Assembly: GCA_965218985.1 (NCBI GenBank)
Contig: CBDCMP010000007.1
Span: forward strand, 1,860,001-1,924,000
Direction of reading: 5' to 3'
Source of the DNA: Pseudopedobacter sp965218985
Lineage (GTDB): Bacteria; Bacteroidota; Bacteroidia; Sphingobacteriales; Sphingobacteriaceae
Length of the DNA: 64,000 bases
The position numbers and the translations under genes are program-made. The notes under the pieces were generated by a model. The model did no database searches. It had not been told where the DNA came from and worked only from the letters and a program-made list of their open reading frames with translations. Of the stretch, positions 32,418 to 41,227 are shown piece after piece (position 1 is the stretch's first letter; each line of letters opens with the position of its first letter).

Positions 32418-33467
32418 TTAACTTTCTGTAGATTTAAATGCGTTCCAGCCTTGTGCTTTTAATTCGTGTATATTTCCTGCTTTAGTCACCAGATAATTTC
32501 CTGCACTTTCTTCTGTAATGTAACCAATGATGGAGATGTCCACATCGTGTTTCATTCTATCGTAATCTGCCTGTTTAATGGTAAATAACAACTCGTAATC
32601 TTCTCCTCCGTTCAACGCACAAACTGTTGGGTCCAAGCCGAATTCTCTGGCCTGATCGGCAGTCATGGGGTCAATCGGGATTTTCTCCTCATACAATTTG
32701 CATCCTTTTTTAGACTGACGGGTGATATGTAAAATCTCTGAAGCCAAACCATCCGAAACGTCTATCATGGCTGTGGGTTTCACTCCCATTTTTTTCAAGA
32801 GATCAACAATATCCAATCTGGCTTCTGGTTTCAACTGACGCTCTACAATATAATCCTTTCCTTCCAAATCTGGTTGAATGTTAGGGTTGGCCAAGAAAAC
32901 TTGCTTCTCTCTTTCCAACAATTGCAAGCCTACATAAGCTCCACCCAAATCTCCGGAAACGCAAATGAGATCTCCTTCTTCGGCCCCGTTTCTATAAGTG
33001 ATATTCTTTTCATCCGCATAACCCACGCTGGTCACAGAGATTACCAAACCTTGGCGGGATGAGGTAGTATCACCACCAATCAAGTCCACATTAAATTTTT
33101 CGCAGGCCAACAACATACCGGCATATAGTTCTTCAATAGCTTCTAGAGGAAATTTACTGGAAAAACCTAAAGAAACAGTTACCTGTGAAGCAATGCCGTT
33201 CATGGCATAAATATCACTCAAGTTTACCTGGATGGCTTTATAACCCAAATGTTTTAGGGGCGTGAAAGCCAAATCGAAATGGATTCCCTCCAGCAACATA
33301 TCTGTGGAGATCAAGGTCTTTTTATCTCTGAAATCAAGCACTGCGGCATCGTCACCTACGCCTTTTGTGGTGCTTTCGTTCTTGATGCTGATATGTTGAG
33401 TGAGATGATCAATCAAACCAAACTCTCCTAAATTCGCTATCTCTGTTTTATCCGTTTGCTCGAACAT
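32418..33467 (-). CDS. thiL: Thiamine-monophosphate kinase
   Basis: A 349-residue PurM/ThiL-fold kinase that phosphorylates thiamine monophosphate to the active diphosphate. It shows GVGDDAAVLDF, the ISTDMLLEGIHFDLAFTP substrate/ATP loop, GDTTSS, GDLGGAYVGLQLL, DVSDGLASEILHI and GGEDYELLFT, all conserved ThiL blocks. The frame opens ten codons earlier (33497) with a Lys/Ile-rich extension, but MFEQTDKTEIANLGEF at 33467 is the family start. It precedes the MaoC-like gene with a two-base gap. Confidence 0.95.
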   Translation of the reverse strand: MFEQTDKTEIANLGEFGLIDHLTQHISIKNESTTKGVGDDAAVLDFRDKKTLISTDMLLEGIHFDLAFTPLKHLGYKAIQVNLSDIYAMNGIASQVTVSLGFSSKFPLEAIEELYAGMLLACEKFNVDLIGGDTTSSRQGLVISVTSVGYADEKNITYRNGAEEGDLICVSGDLGGAYVGLQLLEREKQVFLANPNIQPDLEGKDYIVERQLKPEARLDIVDLLKKMGVKPTAMIDVSDGLASEILHITRQSKKGCKLYEEKIPIDPMTADQAREFGLDPTVCALNGGEDYELLFTIKQADYDRMKHDVDISIIGYITEESAGNYLVTKAGNIHELKAQGWNAFKSTES

Positions 33468-33549
33468 ATATTTGATTTTTTTGGATATAAAGACCAAGGT
33501 TAATATGCAAATGTGACGAAATTTGTTTTAATAATGCCTTAATCTGTTT

Positions 33550-33581
33550 ATATAGCCCATGGTTTAAACCATGGGCTATAT
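33550..33581. repeat. 32-bp perfect palindrome, probable REP-like element and terminator
   Basis: The 32 bases are exactly self-complementary about 33565/33566; each arm contains GCCCATGGTTT or its inverse. It lies between the stop codon of the S41 peptidase (33581-33583) and the start region of thiL, both on the minus strand, so transcribed as RNA it could terminate the peptidase transcript. I recall GCCC.TGGTTT.AAACCA.GGGC palindromes as common dispersed intergenic repeats in Bacteroidota, but cannot count copies here. Confidence 0.7.
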
Positions 33582-35149
33582 TAATTCTGCCTTTTTAACA
33601 TTTCCATCGCTTTATCTAAAACTTTATCTTTACCCTCAATCACATCTTCAATCCTGTTTTTTACTTCAACATTCGGGAAAACTCCTCTTCCCTTCAATTC
33701 CCGTTGATTGGCTGGTTTTATCACTTTTAAAGGCAAACGCAATTTTAAACCCGTATTAGGCAAAGTCAAATAAGGAATTCTTCCGGCTGTACATTGATTG
33801 AACCCACCACCGGTCTCCTCACCAATAAAAATTCCACGGTTAACTTGTTGCAGGTTGGATGCTAATAATGCTGTGGCAGAAAAAGAGTAGCCATTTGTTA
33901 GAACAATTAAATTTCCATTATAAACTTTATTTTTTGGCTTCTTAAACCGGTCTGTTGGAAGTTTGGAGTAATAACCAAAAGAATCTTTATGCACCAAAAG
34001 TAAAGGATAAAACCCTCTTAAGTCATTGATAATAAAATGGTCGGCATATTTAGCAGTTGTAAAATATCTTGCCGACATGTCCGCTCTGCCGGTAAATTTA
34101 TTTGGTTTGTTATATAAATACCTGAACAATAAATTACAATTCATTAAATTTCCTCCTCCATTATCTCTTAAATCTAAAATGATGTTTTTAATATTATTTT
34201 TTGCTATGATTTTAAATGTCTCCCTAAAAAATCGATGAAAATTATTGTCAGGAAATGAGAAGCTTTTAACGGTTAAAATTCCGGTACCTTTTAAATTAGA
34301 CTCAATTTTAAAGTCCAGTAAAGGGTTTTGTTCTTCATCTAAACCTTTATACCTGTTCTTTTTTTGAAATTCTTTTTTCTCTCTGGTCTTTCTTTTTTCT
34401 TCGCGTGGTAAAATTTTTACCTTTTTTATAACAGGTCGCTCTGCCTTTATCCAGGTACCACATAAACCAGAGGAATCTTTTAAAATTAAAAAGGAGGAAT
34501 CTCTTTTCGGATAAGCTAGTTTATAATAATTAGCAAACGACTTATTCAACACTTCATCATAAAAAGTAGGGTTATAACCGTCGGAAGAGAATAATTTCTC
34601 TGTTTCATTTATGATTTCTTTTGCTGGAATACTGTCTATGGTGATGATTTCTATTCCGGGTTTAAAAGATGATAGATATTTGCTTTTCACTGATCTCACA
34701 AATAATTTATCCCCTTCAATTTTATAGTCCAACTGTGTTAATGGAGGGTTTCCCTTCTTTTTTAAACTATCTCTTTGTACTCTATTTAATTTAAGACCAG
34801 GATGAACCAAACGGGTATGACCGCATTTAATCTCTGAAACTAGCGGAGCAACTTTTCTATAAAAATTAAGTGAATTCAAAGAATCAGTGAATTGATGTGC
34901 TACTGACTTAAAGTCTTCATCTAATTTTTCTTTGCTAATGTACCAATATACACCAGGATGTGCTTCCTCCAACGAAGTTTTAATGATGCCCAAATCTTTC
35001 TTGAGTTCTTCTGGAGAATGCTTTTGGGTAAGTCTTTGATTATATTTCTTTTTGGATATACAAGAAGAAAGCATAAAAAAAGCAGTACATAAAATAATAA
35101 GTTTTTTTAATATTTCAATTACCTGATAAGCTCTTTTTCCTGAATCCAA
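33581..35149 (-). CDS. S41-family peptidase lipoprotein
   Basis: A 522-residue tail-specific protease-like lipoprotein. The frame starts with TTG 35149; the signal peptide (LKKLIILCTAFFMLSSC) has its lipidated Cys near residue 30. An N-terminal helical part (EEAHPGVYWYISKEKLDEDF) is followed by a PDZ-like stretch and the S41 catalytic domain with NIILDLRDNGGGNLMNC, the nucleophile region LTNGYSFSATALLASN and GEETGGGFNQCTAG. The conserved Ser in GYSFSA and the surrounding order are those of S41 peptidases. A Lys/Glu-rich insert at about 250-280 is unusual. It lies ten bases after nadA on the same strand; the pairing has no evident metabolic sense. Confidence 0.87.
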   Translation of the reverse strand: MDSGKRAYQVIEILKKLIILCTAFFMLSSCISKKKYNQRLTQKHSPEELKKDLGIIKTSLEEAHPGVYWYISKEKLDEDFKSVAHQFTDSLNSLNFYRKVAPLVSEIKCGHTRLVHPGLKLNRVQRDSLKKKGNPPLTQLDYKIEGDKLFVRSVKSKYLSSFKPGIEIITIDSIPAKEIINETEKLFSSDGYNPTFYDEVLNKSFANYYKLAYPKRDSSFLILKDSSGLCGTWIKAERPVIKKVKILPREEKRKTREKKEFQKKNRYKGLDEEQNPLLDFKIESNLKGTGILTVKSFSFPDNNFHRFFRETFKIIAKNNIKNIILDLRDNGGGNLMNCNLLFRYLYNKPNKFTGRADMSARYFTTAKYADHFIINDLRGFYPLLLVHKDSFGYYSKLPTDRFKKPKNKVYNGNLIVLTNGYSFSATALLASNLQQVNRGIFIGEETGGGFNQCTAGRIPYLTLPNTGLKLRLPLKVIKPANQRELKGRGVFPNVEVKNRIEDVIEGKDKVLDKAMEMLKRQN

Positions 35150-35159
35150 AGTAATGTTC

Positions 35160-36152
35160 TTATAAAGCTAATTCAGCAGATATTTTCAACATTCTTTCTA
35201 TTGGTTTCTTGGCTTTTTCAATAATTTCACGTGGAACGTCAACTTCTGGTAGTTCATTTTTTAAACACAAATACAATTTCTCTAACGTGTTTCTTTTCAT
35301 GTGCGGGCAGTCATTACAAGCGCAAGCATTATTTGGAGGTGCAGGAATAAAACTTTTATCGGGATTTGATTTCTCCATTTGATGGATGATCCCCGATTCT
35401 GTAGCTACAATGAATTCTTTTGCAGGGTTATTGATGGTATAATTCAATAACCCTGTAGTTGAACCCACATAATCAGCCATTTCTAAAACCACTTCCTCAC
35501 ATTCAGGATGAGCGATGAATTTAGCTTCAGGATGCCTTTGCCTCAATCTGGTGATTTTCTCGCGGGCGAAAATCTCATGAACCATACAGGCACCATTCCA
35601 CAAAACCAGCTCACGTCCAGTTTTCTTCATCACATAAGCACCCAAGTTTTTGTCGGGACCAAAAATAATTTTCTGGTCTGTTGGCAAACTATTAACAATT
35701 TGCACTGCATTGCTGGAGGTGCAAACAATATCACTCATAGCTTTTAGCTCTGCAGTACAATTCACATAGGTAATCACCAAATGATCTGGATATTTCTCCT
35801 TGAATTTTTTGAATAAATGTGGTGGACAGCTATCAGATAATGAACATCCTGCTTTGCTGTCAGGTAATAAAACTTTTTTATCAGGAGATAATATCTTAGC
35901 AGTTTCGGCCATAAAATGAACACCTGCAAAAACAATCATGGAAGCATCTGTTTTTGCAGCTTCTTGAGATAACCCTAAACTATCACCAATATAATCTGCA
36001 ATATCTTGTATATCAGCTTCTTGGTAATAATGAGCCAATATCACTGCATTCTTTTCTTTCTTCAATCTATCAATCTCCACAAAGAGATCTAAAGTTGGGT
36101 CGATGGCTTCATCAACAAAACCCTTTAAATTTATTTCTTCAGTTCTATTCAT
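35160..36152 (-). CDS. nadA: Quinolinate synthase A
   Basis: A 330-residue iron-sulfur enzyme that condenses iminoaspartate (made by NadB) with dihydroxyacetone phosphate to quinolinate in de novo NAD synthesis. It shows AVILAHYYQEADIQDIADYIGDSLGLSQEA at the start, MSDIVCTSSNAV, GPDKNLGAYVMKKTG, HPECEEVV and the C-terminal NNACACNDCPHMKRNTLEKL. Cysteines for the 4Fe-4S cluster are at NCTAE, NGACMVHE and CNDCPHM. It is divergent from nadB across 533 bp of regulatory DNA. Its own perfect -7 box lies 12 bases upstream of the ATG. Confidence 0.97.
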   Translation of the reverse strand: MNRTEEINLKGFVDEAIDPTLDLFVEIDRLKKEKNAVILAHYYQEADIQDIADYIGDSLGLSQEAAKTDASMIVFAGVHFMAETAKILSPDKKVLLPDSKAGCSLSDSCPPHLFKKFKEKYPDHLVITYVNCTAELKAMSDIVCTSSNAVQIVNSLPTDQKIIFGPDKNLGAYVMKKTGRELVLWNGACMVHEIFAREKITRLRQRHPEAKFIAHPECEEVVLEMADYVGSTTGLLNYTINNPAKEFIVATESGIIHQMEKSNPDKSFIPAPPNNACACNDCPHMKRNTLEKLYLCLKNELPEVDVPREIIEKAKKPIERMLKISAELAL

Positions 36153-36163
36153 TTTTCCTTATC

Positions 36164-36171
36164 CAAATGTA
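36164..36171 (-). promoter_or_regulatory. -7 promoter box of nadA
   Basis: TACATTTG on the minus strand, an exact TAnnTTTG match ending 11 bases before the nadA ATG. Confidence 0.5.
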
Positions 36172-36539
36172 GAAAATCAAATTTAGGCTTTATCCACTTT
36201 TCTAATAACAATGATTTAAATTTATACAAAAGAACTTATTATTTATTAGTGTGTTAGTTTGGTGTAAATTTAACGTTGATTTTCTTTTGATATATGATTA
36301 TTTAAAATAAATAAACATGTTGTTAACATTACCTTAATAATAGCTGGTTGATTATCAGCACTGTTTTAAATTACAAAAATAATTTTATTTTTTTTTACAG
36401 TGGATGAATCCTTACATCAACAACGTTGATTAATCCTAAAAATGTGGGGAGTAAAAGCTTAAAGATTTATAAATGGCTAAACATTTATCCCAGTTATGAA
36501 CAAAAAATAAAAGTTTTGATAAATTGCTTACACAAAATG

Positions 36540-36557
36540 AACACCTTTAAAGGTGTT
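36540..36557. promoter_or_regulatory. 18-bp perfect palindrome in the nadA-nadB region
   Basis: AACACCTTTAAAGGTGTT is exactly self-complementary. There is no T tract on either side, so it is more likely a protein-binding site than a terminator. It is about 130 bases from the nadB start. Confidence 0.45.
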
Positions 36558-36600
36558 ATTCACATCAATTGTAAGCATGTGAGTTTATAGAATATAAGAT

Positions 36601-36685
36601 ATGAAACCATCATGAGCATGCTGCCCGCAAACACGAATGAATATGCTCATGATTGCTTCATAGCCATTAAAAAAAAGATATAAAG
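36601..36685 (+). repeat. Degenerate copy of part of the NTF2-like gene, forming a hairpin upstream of nadB
   Basis: About 85 bases align with 38995-39085, the coding segment for residues about 25-55 of the exported NTF2-like protein. The copies differ at scattered positions and by one gap near the right end. The copy ends exactly at the nadB ATG. A base change here makes ATCATGAGCAT (36609-36619) and ATGCTCATGAT (36643-36653) a perfect 11-bp inverted repeat, imperfect in the coding copy. It would put a stable stem in the nadB leader. Confidence 0.7.
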
Positions 36686-38275
36686 ATGAAAAATGTGGAT
36701 TTCCTGGTAATAGGATCTGGCATAGCAGGATTAAGTTTAGCTCTTAAGGCAGCAAAACACGGTAAGGTTCTGATAGTTACAAAATCCAATGAAGATGAAT
36801 CAAACACGAAGTATGCCCAAGGTGGCGTTGCTGTGGTTGTGGATAAGAAGGAGGATTCTTTTGATAAGCACATTAGAGATACCTTAATTGCTGGTGATGG
36901 CTTGTGTGATGAAGACATTGTGGATATTGTGGTAAAGGAAGGTCCTGAAAGGATTAATGAAATCATTGCGTACGGAACCAACTTTGATAAAACCAAGGGA
37001 GGCGTCTATGATTTAGCAAAAGAAGGTGGACATTCTGAACATAGGGTGTTGCACTATAAAGATATAACAGGTTTTGAAATTGAAAGAGCTTTACTGGAAG
37101 AAATTCACGAAAATAAAAACATAGAGATACTTACTCATTATTTTGTGGTTGATTTAATCACTCAGCATCATTTGGGTCAATTCGTTAATCGTCATTCTGA
37201 TCATATTGAATGTTACGGAGCCTATGTTTTGAATACATATTCCGGAGAAATTGAGAAATTTTTATCAAAAATGACCATTATGGCTGCTGGTGGAGCTGGA
37301 CATATTTATAGTTCCACCACCAACCCAACGATTGCAACAGGTGATGGTGTGGCTATGGCTTATCGGGCAAAAGCCAAGGTGAGAAATATGGAATTTATCC
37401 AGTTTCATCCAACAGCATTATATAATCCGGGTGAATATCCTTCCTTCTTAATTTCTGAGGCAGTGAGGGGCTTTGGTGGTGTATTGAAAAGAAGAGATGG
37501 AGTGGAGTTCATGTATGAATATGATGAAAGAGGTTCTTTAGCCCCCAGAGATATCGTAGCCAGAGCGATAGATAATGAGATGAAAAAGTCAGGGGATGAT
37601 TTTGTTTATCTCGATATTAGGCATCATCAAAAGGAAGATATTTTAATACATTTTCCTAATATATATGAAAAATGTTTATCTATTGGTTTGGATATGACCA
37701 AGGATATGATTCCGGTCACCCCTGCTTGTCATTATATGTGTGGTGGAGTGATGGTAAATAAAAACGGGCAATCATCCATCAATAGATTATATGCATGTGG
37801 CGAAGTTACCTCTACGGGTTTACATGGCGCAAACCGTTTAGCTTCAAATTCTTTATTGGAAGCATTGGTTTTTGCTCACCGGATTTATTTGAACGCGAAG
37901 GATAGGTTGGGCGAATTCATCATCCCGGAAGGAATTCCGGATTGGAATGATAAAAACACCCAACTCTCAAACGAAGATATTTTAGTGACCCATAATGTGA
38001 GAGAGATGCAGAAGATGATGAGTGATTATGTAGGCATTGTTCGTTCTGATTTCAGGTTGGAAAGAGCGATGCGAAGATTGGGTTTATTGTATGAAGAGAC
38101 AGAGGATTTCTATAAGAAAACCAAACTCTCTGTGAAACTTTGCGAGTTGAGGAATCTCATACAAGTTTCCTACATCGTTATAAAATCAGCAATGGAAAGA
38201 AAAGAAAGCCGTGGTTTACATTATACCACAGATTATCCAAAACATCAAGCTAAATTAGAAGATACTATTTTATAA
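36686..38275 (+). CDS. nadB: L-aspartate oxidase
   Basis: A 529-residue flavoprotein that oxidises L-aspartate to iminoaspartate, the first step of de novo NAD synthesis, feeding NadA. It has the FAD Rossmann motif LVIGSGIAGLSLALKA, NTKYAQGGVAVV, HPTALYNPGEYPSFLISEAVRG, the GLHGANRLASNSLLE loop and HYMCGGV, all diagnostic. The C-terminal helical domain is complete. The ATG lies directly at the end of the duplicated hairpin segment, so that segment is its 5' untranslated region. The gamma-carbonic-anhydrase-like gene follows after one base. Confidence 0.96.
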   Translation: MKNVDFLVIGSGIAGLSLALKAAKHGKVLIVTKSNEDESNTKYAQGGVAVVVDKKEDSFDKHIRDTLIAGDGLCDEDIVDIVVKEGPERINEIIAYGTNFDKTKGGVYDLAKEGGHSEHRVLHYKDITGFEIERALLEEIHENKNIEILTHYFVVDLITQHHLGQFVNRHSDHIECYGAYVLNTYSGEIEKFLSKMTIMAAGGAGHIYSSTTNPTIATGDGVAMAYRAKAKVRNMEFIQFHPTALYNPGEYPSFLISEAVRGFGGVLKRRDGVEFMYEYDERGSLAPRDIVARAIDNEMKKSGDDFVYLDIRHHQKEDILIHFPNIYEKCLSIGLDMTKDMIPVTPACHYMCGGVMVNKNGQSSINRLYACGEVTSTGLHGANRLASNSLLEALVFAHRIYLNAKDRLGEFIIPEGIPDWNDKNTQLSNEDILVTHNVREMQKMMSDYVGIVRSDFRLERAMRRLGLLYEETEDFYKKTKLSVKLCELRNLIQVSYIVIKSAMERKESRGLHYTTDYPKHQAKLEDTIL

Positions 38276-38276
38276 T

Positions 38277-38786
38277 ATGGCTTTAATATTTCCGGTCAAA
38301 GATAAATCCCCCATTTGGGGAGCCGATTGTTACCTAGCAGAAAATTGCACCATTGTTGGCGATGTGACGATGGGAAAGAACTGCTCAATCTGGTTCAATG
38401 CAGTGATTCGCGGTGATGTGAATTACATCAAAATTGGTGATTATACCAATATCCAAGATGGTGCTGTAATTCACTGCACTTATTTAAAAGCAGGAACAAC
38501 TGTTGGTAATTATGTTTCGATCGGGCATCGTGCCTTGGTGCATGGCTGCACTTTACAAGATCATGTTTTGGTTGGGATGGGAGCTATTGTGATGGATCAT
38601 GCTGTGGTGGAAGAATTTGTGATCATTGCGGCCGGAGCCATTGTTTTGGAGCACACCATTTGTGAATCAGGCTACCTTTATGCCGGTGTTCCGGCAAAAA
38701 AAATAAAACCTTTATCTGAAGAGCAAAAAGAACTACTTAAAAATTTGCCTCACAATTATATGATGTATGCGGAGTGGTTTAAATGA
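38277..38786 (+). CDS. Gamma-carbonic-anhydrase-family protein (left-handed beta-helix)
   Basis: A 169-residue trimer-forming hexapeptide-repeat protein. The [LIV]-G-x-x-x-x repeats run from about residue 10 to 140 (NCTIVGDVTMGKNCSIWFNA, IKIGDYTNIQDGAVIHC). Metal-type His residues occur in AVIHC and IGHRALVHGC, and a C-terminal helix (LSEEQKELLKNLPHNYMMYAEWF) closes the trimer. This is the YrdA/PaaY group of gamma-CA homologues, where catalysis is often unproven. It is translationally adjacent to nadB (one-base gap), so they share a transcript. Confidence 0.88.
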   Translation: MALIFPVKDKSPIWGADCYLAENCTIVGDVTMGKNCSIWFNAVIRGDVNYIKIGDYTNIQDGAVIHCTYLKAGTTVGNYVSIGHRALVHGCTLQDHVLVGMGAIVMDHAVVEEFVIIAAGAIVLEHTICESGYLYAGVPAKKIKPLSEEQKELLKNLPHNYMMYAEWFK

Positions 38787-38922
38787 ATCTTTTTCTAACT
38801 GATTAGATCTGAGCCATTACTTTAACAAAAATTAATGTTAATTTATTCCTGCATGTTGTAACTATTTGTGTTTTCATGACGTCTATTAGATAAATTAATA
38901 TTTAACATTAAAATTAAACATC

Positions 38923-39441
38923 ATGAAAACCTTAAAATCAAAAACGTTCCTATTAAGCTTATTGCTGATGGCAAGCTTCAGCTTCGCAAAAGCAGATGAA
39001 ACCATCAGGAGCATGCTGCTCGCAAACAGTAATGAATATGCTCATGATAGCTTCATAGCCGCTAAAAAACAAATATATACGGATGAAAAACTAGACAAAG
39101 AGAGCGTTCAGTACACGGTGAATGCTTACATCGCTAAAATTCAACTGGGGTACTACAGCAAAGAATTAAAGAACATCTACGCTGACAATGTGAAATTCAA
39201 CATCAACAGAAACGGAAATATAATCACTCATGGTAAAGCAGAGGAGTTAGCTTTTATGAAAGCGAACCAAGGGGTAAAAATGCAATGTAAAGTGACTTCC
39301 AACATGATCTTTTCTTCAGATAGCTACTGTCTGGTAAAAGTGAGTTCAAAATTCTCCAATTTTGTGAGAGAAGATCTCGTAACCCTTTATAAAATAAACA
39401 AAAGCTGGCAAATCACGGAGGTCACCTCTGTTTTTAGCTAA
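38923..39441 (+). CDS. Exported NTF2-like (lumazine-binding-like) protein
   Basis: A 172-residue secreted protein: signal peptide (MKTLKSKTFLLSLLLMASFS, cleaved near AKA) followed by a single NTF2/SnoaL-like domain with SVQYTVNAYIAKIQLGYYSK, NIYADNVKFNINRNGNIITH, and the terminal VTLYKINKSWQITEVTSVF. It fits the putative lumazine-binding (Lumazine_bd_2) group; ligand and role are unknown. Codons for about residues 25-55 are the source or sister of the repeat upstream of nadB. A strong terminator follows. Confidence 0.78.
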   Translation: MKTLKSKTFLLSLLLMASFSFAKADETIRSMLLANSNEYAHDSFIAAKKQIYTDEKLDKESVQYTVNAYIAKIQLGYYSKELKNIYADNVKFNINRNGNIITHGKAEELAFMKANQGVKMQCKVTSNMIFSSDSYCLVKVSSKFSNFVREDLVTLYKINKSWQITEVTSVFS

Positions 39442-39464
39442 TAAATTTAACCTGTAAATATGGA

Positions 39465-39494
39465 GCCTTCAGAGAATTTTCTGAAGGCTTTTTT
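39465..39494 (+). terminator. Intrinsic terminator after the NTF2-like gene
   Basis: GCCTTCAGA and TCTGAAGGC form a 9-bp stem with a six-base loop followed by TTTTTT. Confidence 0.85.
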
Positions 39495-39575
39495 GTTTAC
39501 CACCATCAGCTTTAAAATGGAATAAATCAATTTCCTCTTTCCTTTGTTCAATTAAAAAACTAATTGATGAAAATT

Positions 39576-39857
39576 ATGAAAGCAACCTGGAACGGAGAAA
39601 CTTTAGCCGAAAGCGATAACACCATCGTTATAGAGAATAATCATTATTTTCCAGAATCATCCATTAATAAGAATTTCTTTAAAGGTTCTGACACCCATTC
39701 AATTTGTCCATGGAAGGGAAAAGCCTCCTATTATTCTTTAGATGTGAAGGGAGAAATTAATAAAGATGCCGCCTGGTATTATCCCGAACCAAAAGATGCC
39801 GCCAAAGAGATTAAAAATTATGTGGCTTTTTGGAAAGGAGTGAAGGTTGGCGAATGA
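39576..39857 (+). CDS. DUF427-domain protein
   Basis: A small (93-residue) cytoplasmic protein of the DUF427 family: MKATWNGETLAESDNTIVIE at the start, NHYFPESSINKNFF, then the hallmark CPWKGKASYYSLDV and AAWYYPEPKDAAKEIKNYVAF. ATG 39567 (three codons upstream) is an equally possible start. Function unproven; it is frequently next to redox genes. Here its last codon overlaps the start of the flavin reductase (ATGA), so the two are translated together. Confidence 0.88.
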   Translation: MKATWNGETLAESDNTIVIENNHYFPESSINKNFFKGSDTHSICPWKGKASYYSLDVKGEINKDAAWYYPEPKDAAKEIKNYVAFWKGVKVGE

Positions 39858-41227
39858 AAAACTATGATGCAATAGTGATTGGTGCTGGGCAGGCCGGAGT
39901 TCCATTAGCTAAGAAATTAGCAAAATCCGGAAAAAAGGTGGCAATCATTGAAAAACGCCGGATAGGCGGAACGTGTATTAACGATGGTTGTTCGCCCACA
40001 AAAACAATGATTTTTTCAGCCAGAGTGGCCCACTTGGTAAAAAAAAGCAAAGAATGGGGCGTGAAATCAGACCATTTTGAAATTGATTATCCAAAAGTTT
40101 TAAAGCTCAAGAATGAAATTGTAGCTTCTTTTAGAGGAGGTGCAGAAAAAGGCTTAGAGAACAGCAAAGATTTAGAGATCATTTTTGGAGAAGCTTCTTT
40201 TGTAGATGACCATGTTTTGTTGATAAAAGCCGAGAAAGAGGAGTTTGAAATCAGAGGGGAACTTATTTTCATCAATACCGGTTGCAGTCCTGTAATCCCT
40301 AAATTGGAAGGCATCCAGGAGACTGAATATTTAACCTCTACAAGTATGCTGGAACTGGAGGAAATTCCCTCTCATTTGGTGATTGTTGGTGGTGGCTATA
40401 TCGCTTTGGAATTTGGTCAGATGATGAAAAGATTTGGTGCTAAAGTTACCATTTTAGAGAAATCAGGAACCTTGATGCCACATGAAGATGAAGATGTTTG
40501 CATTGCCATGTCCGAGATTTTCAAGCAAGAAGATATGGAGATACAAACGAATGCAAAAGTGATAGGAATCAGCGGAAAAACCCAAAAAAAAGTAATTGCA
40601 AAGGTAAATGGAAAAGAGAAAACCTATAATGGCAGCCATATTTTAATAGCTTCTGGAAGAGCCCCTCAAACCAAAAATCTCCGATTATCTTTTGCAGGAG
40701 TGGAGACGGACGAACATGGATTCATTAAAGTGGATGATAAGCTAAAAACCACAGCTCATCATATTTATGCTTTGGGTGATGTGAAAGGTGGACCGGCTTT
40801 CACACATATTGCTTACAATGATTTTGTGATTGTGAGCAAAAACCTTTTAGAAAATGGAGACATGACCACCAAAGGCCGGGCGGTTCCATATTGCATGTTT
40901 ACCGATCCGCAGATGGGCCGGGTGGGCATCACAGAGAAGGAGGCAGAGGAAAGGGAGCTCCATTATAAAGTCGCTAAAATCCCCATGAAACATGTTGCTC
41001 GAGCATTAGAAACAGGCGAAACCCATGGTTTTATGAAGGCAGTTGTAGATGCCGATTCCAAGCAGATTCTGGGCGCAACAGTCATTGGTGCAGAAGGAGG
41101 TGAAATCATGTCTATACTACAGATGGCTATGCTGGGTAATGTGACCTATGAACAGATTCGCTACAACATTTTTGCACATCCTTTATATGCAGAATCACTG
41201 AATAATCTTTTTATGTCGTTAGATTAA
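39854..41227 (+). CDS. FAD-dependent pyridine nucleotide-disulfide oxidoreductase (mercuric reductase/lipoamide dehydrogenase-like)
   Basis: A 457-residue class I disulfide reductase. It has the FAD motif AIVIGAGQAGVPLAKKLAKSG, the redox disulfide GGTCINDGCSPTK (Cys-x4-Cys), the NAD(P)-binding LVIVGGGYIALEFGQMMKRF, the second FAD motif HHIYALGDVKGGPAFTHIA, and the dimerisation domain with the catalytic region FAHPLYAESLNNLF (His-Pro, Glu). The family includes mercuric reductases, but no N-terminal HMA domain or C-terminal Cys pair is present, so mercury reduction is not indicated. A partner thiol (bacillithiol disulfide) is an attractive but unproven idea. Coupled to the DUF427 gene. Confidence 0.85.
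   Translation: MKNYDAIVIGAGQAGVPLAKKLAKSGKKVAIIEKRRIGGTCINDGCSPTKTMIFSARVAHLVKKSKEWGVKSDHFEIDYPKVLKLKNEIVASFRGGAEKGLENSKDLEIIFGEASFVDDHVLLIKAEKEEFEIRGELIFINTGCSPVIPKLEGIQETEYLTSTSMLELEEIPSHLVIVGGGYIALEFGQMMKRFGAKVTILEKSGTLMPHEDEDVCIAMSEIFKQEDMEIQTNAKVIGISGKTQKKVIAKVNGKEKTYNGSHILIASGRAPQTKNLRLSFAGVETDEHGFIKVDDKLKTTAHHIYALGDVKGGPAFTHIAYNDFVIVSKNLLENGDMTTKGRAVPYCMFTDPQMGRVGITEKEAEERELHYKVAKIPMKHVARALETGETHGFMKAVVDADSKQILGATVIGAEGGEIMSILQMAMLGNVTYEQIRYNIFAHPLYAESLNNLFMSLD

Larger units (their letters stand above)
36153..36685. promoter_or_regulatory. Divergent nadA-nadB control region
   Basis: 533 bp with no gene. It holds the nadA -7 box, a 10-bp direct repeat AACGTTGATT at 36272-36281 and 36422-36431 (the second copy within the inverted repeat ATCAAC-AAC-GTTGAT, 36416-36430), an 18-bp perfect palindrome at 36540-36557, and a duplicated coding fragment with a hairpin at 36601-36685. 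Several sites are plausible operators; no regulator can be named from the window. Confidence 0.5.

Noticed and set aside
35222..35240. A parS-like word (TTTCACGTGGAAC)
   Set aside because: Several mismatches to parS and it lies in nadA coding sequence; it is explained by the codons.
36180..36200. TTATCCACT, one base from a DnaA box
   Set aside because: A single near-match, no cluster, and no AT-rich unwinding element; not evidence for oriC here.
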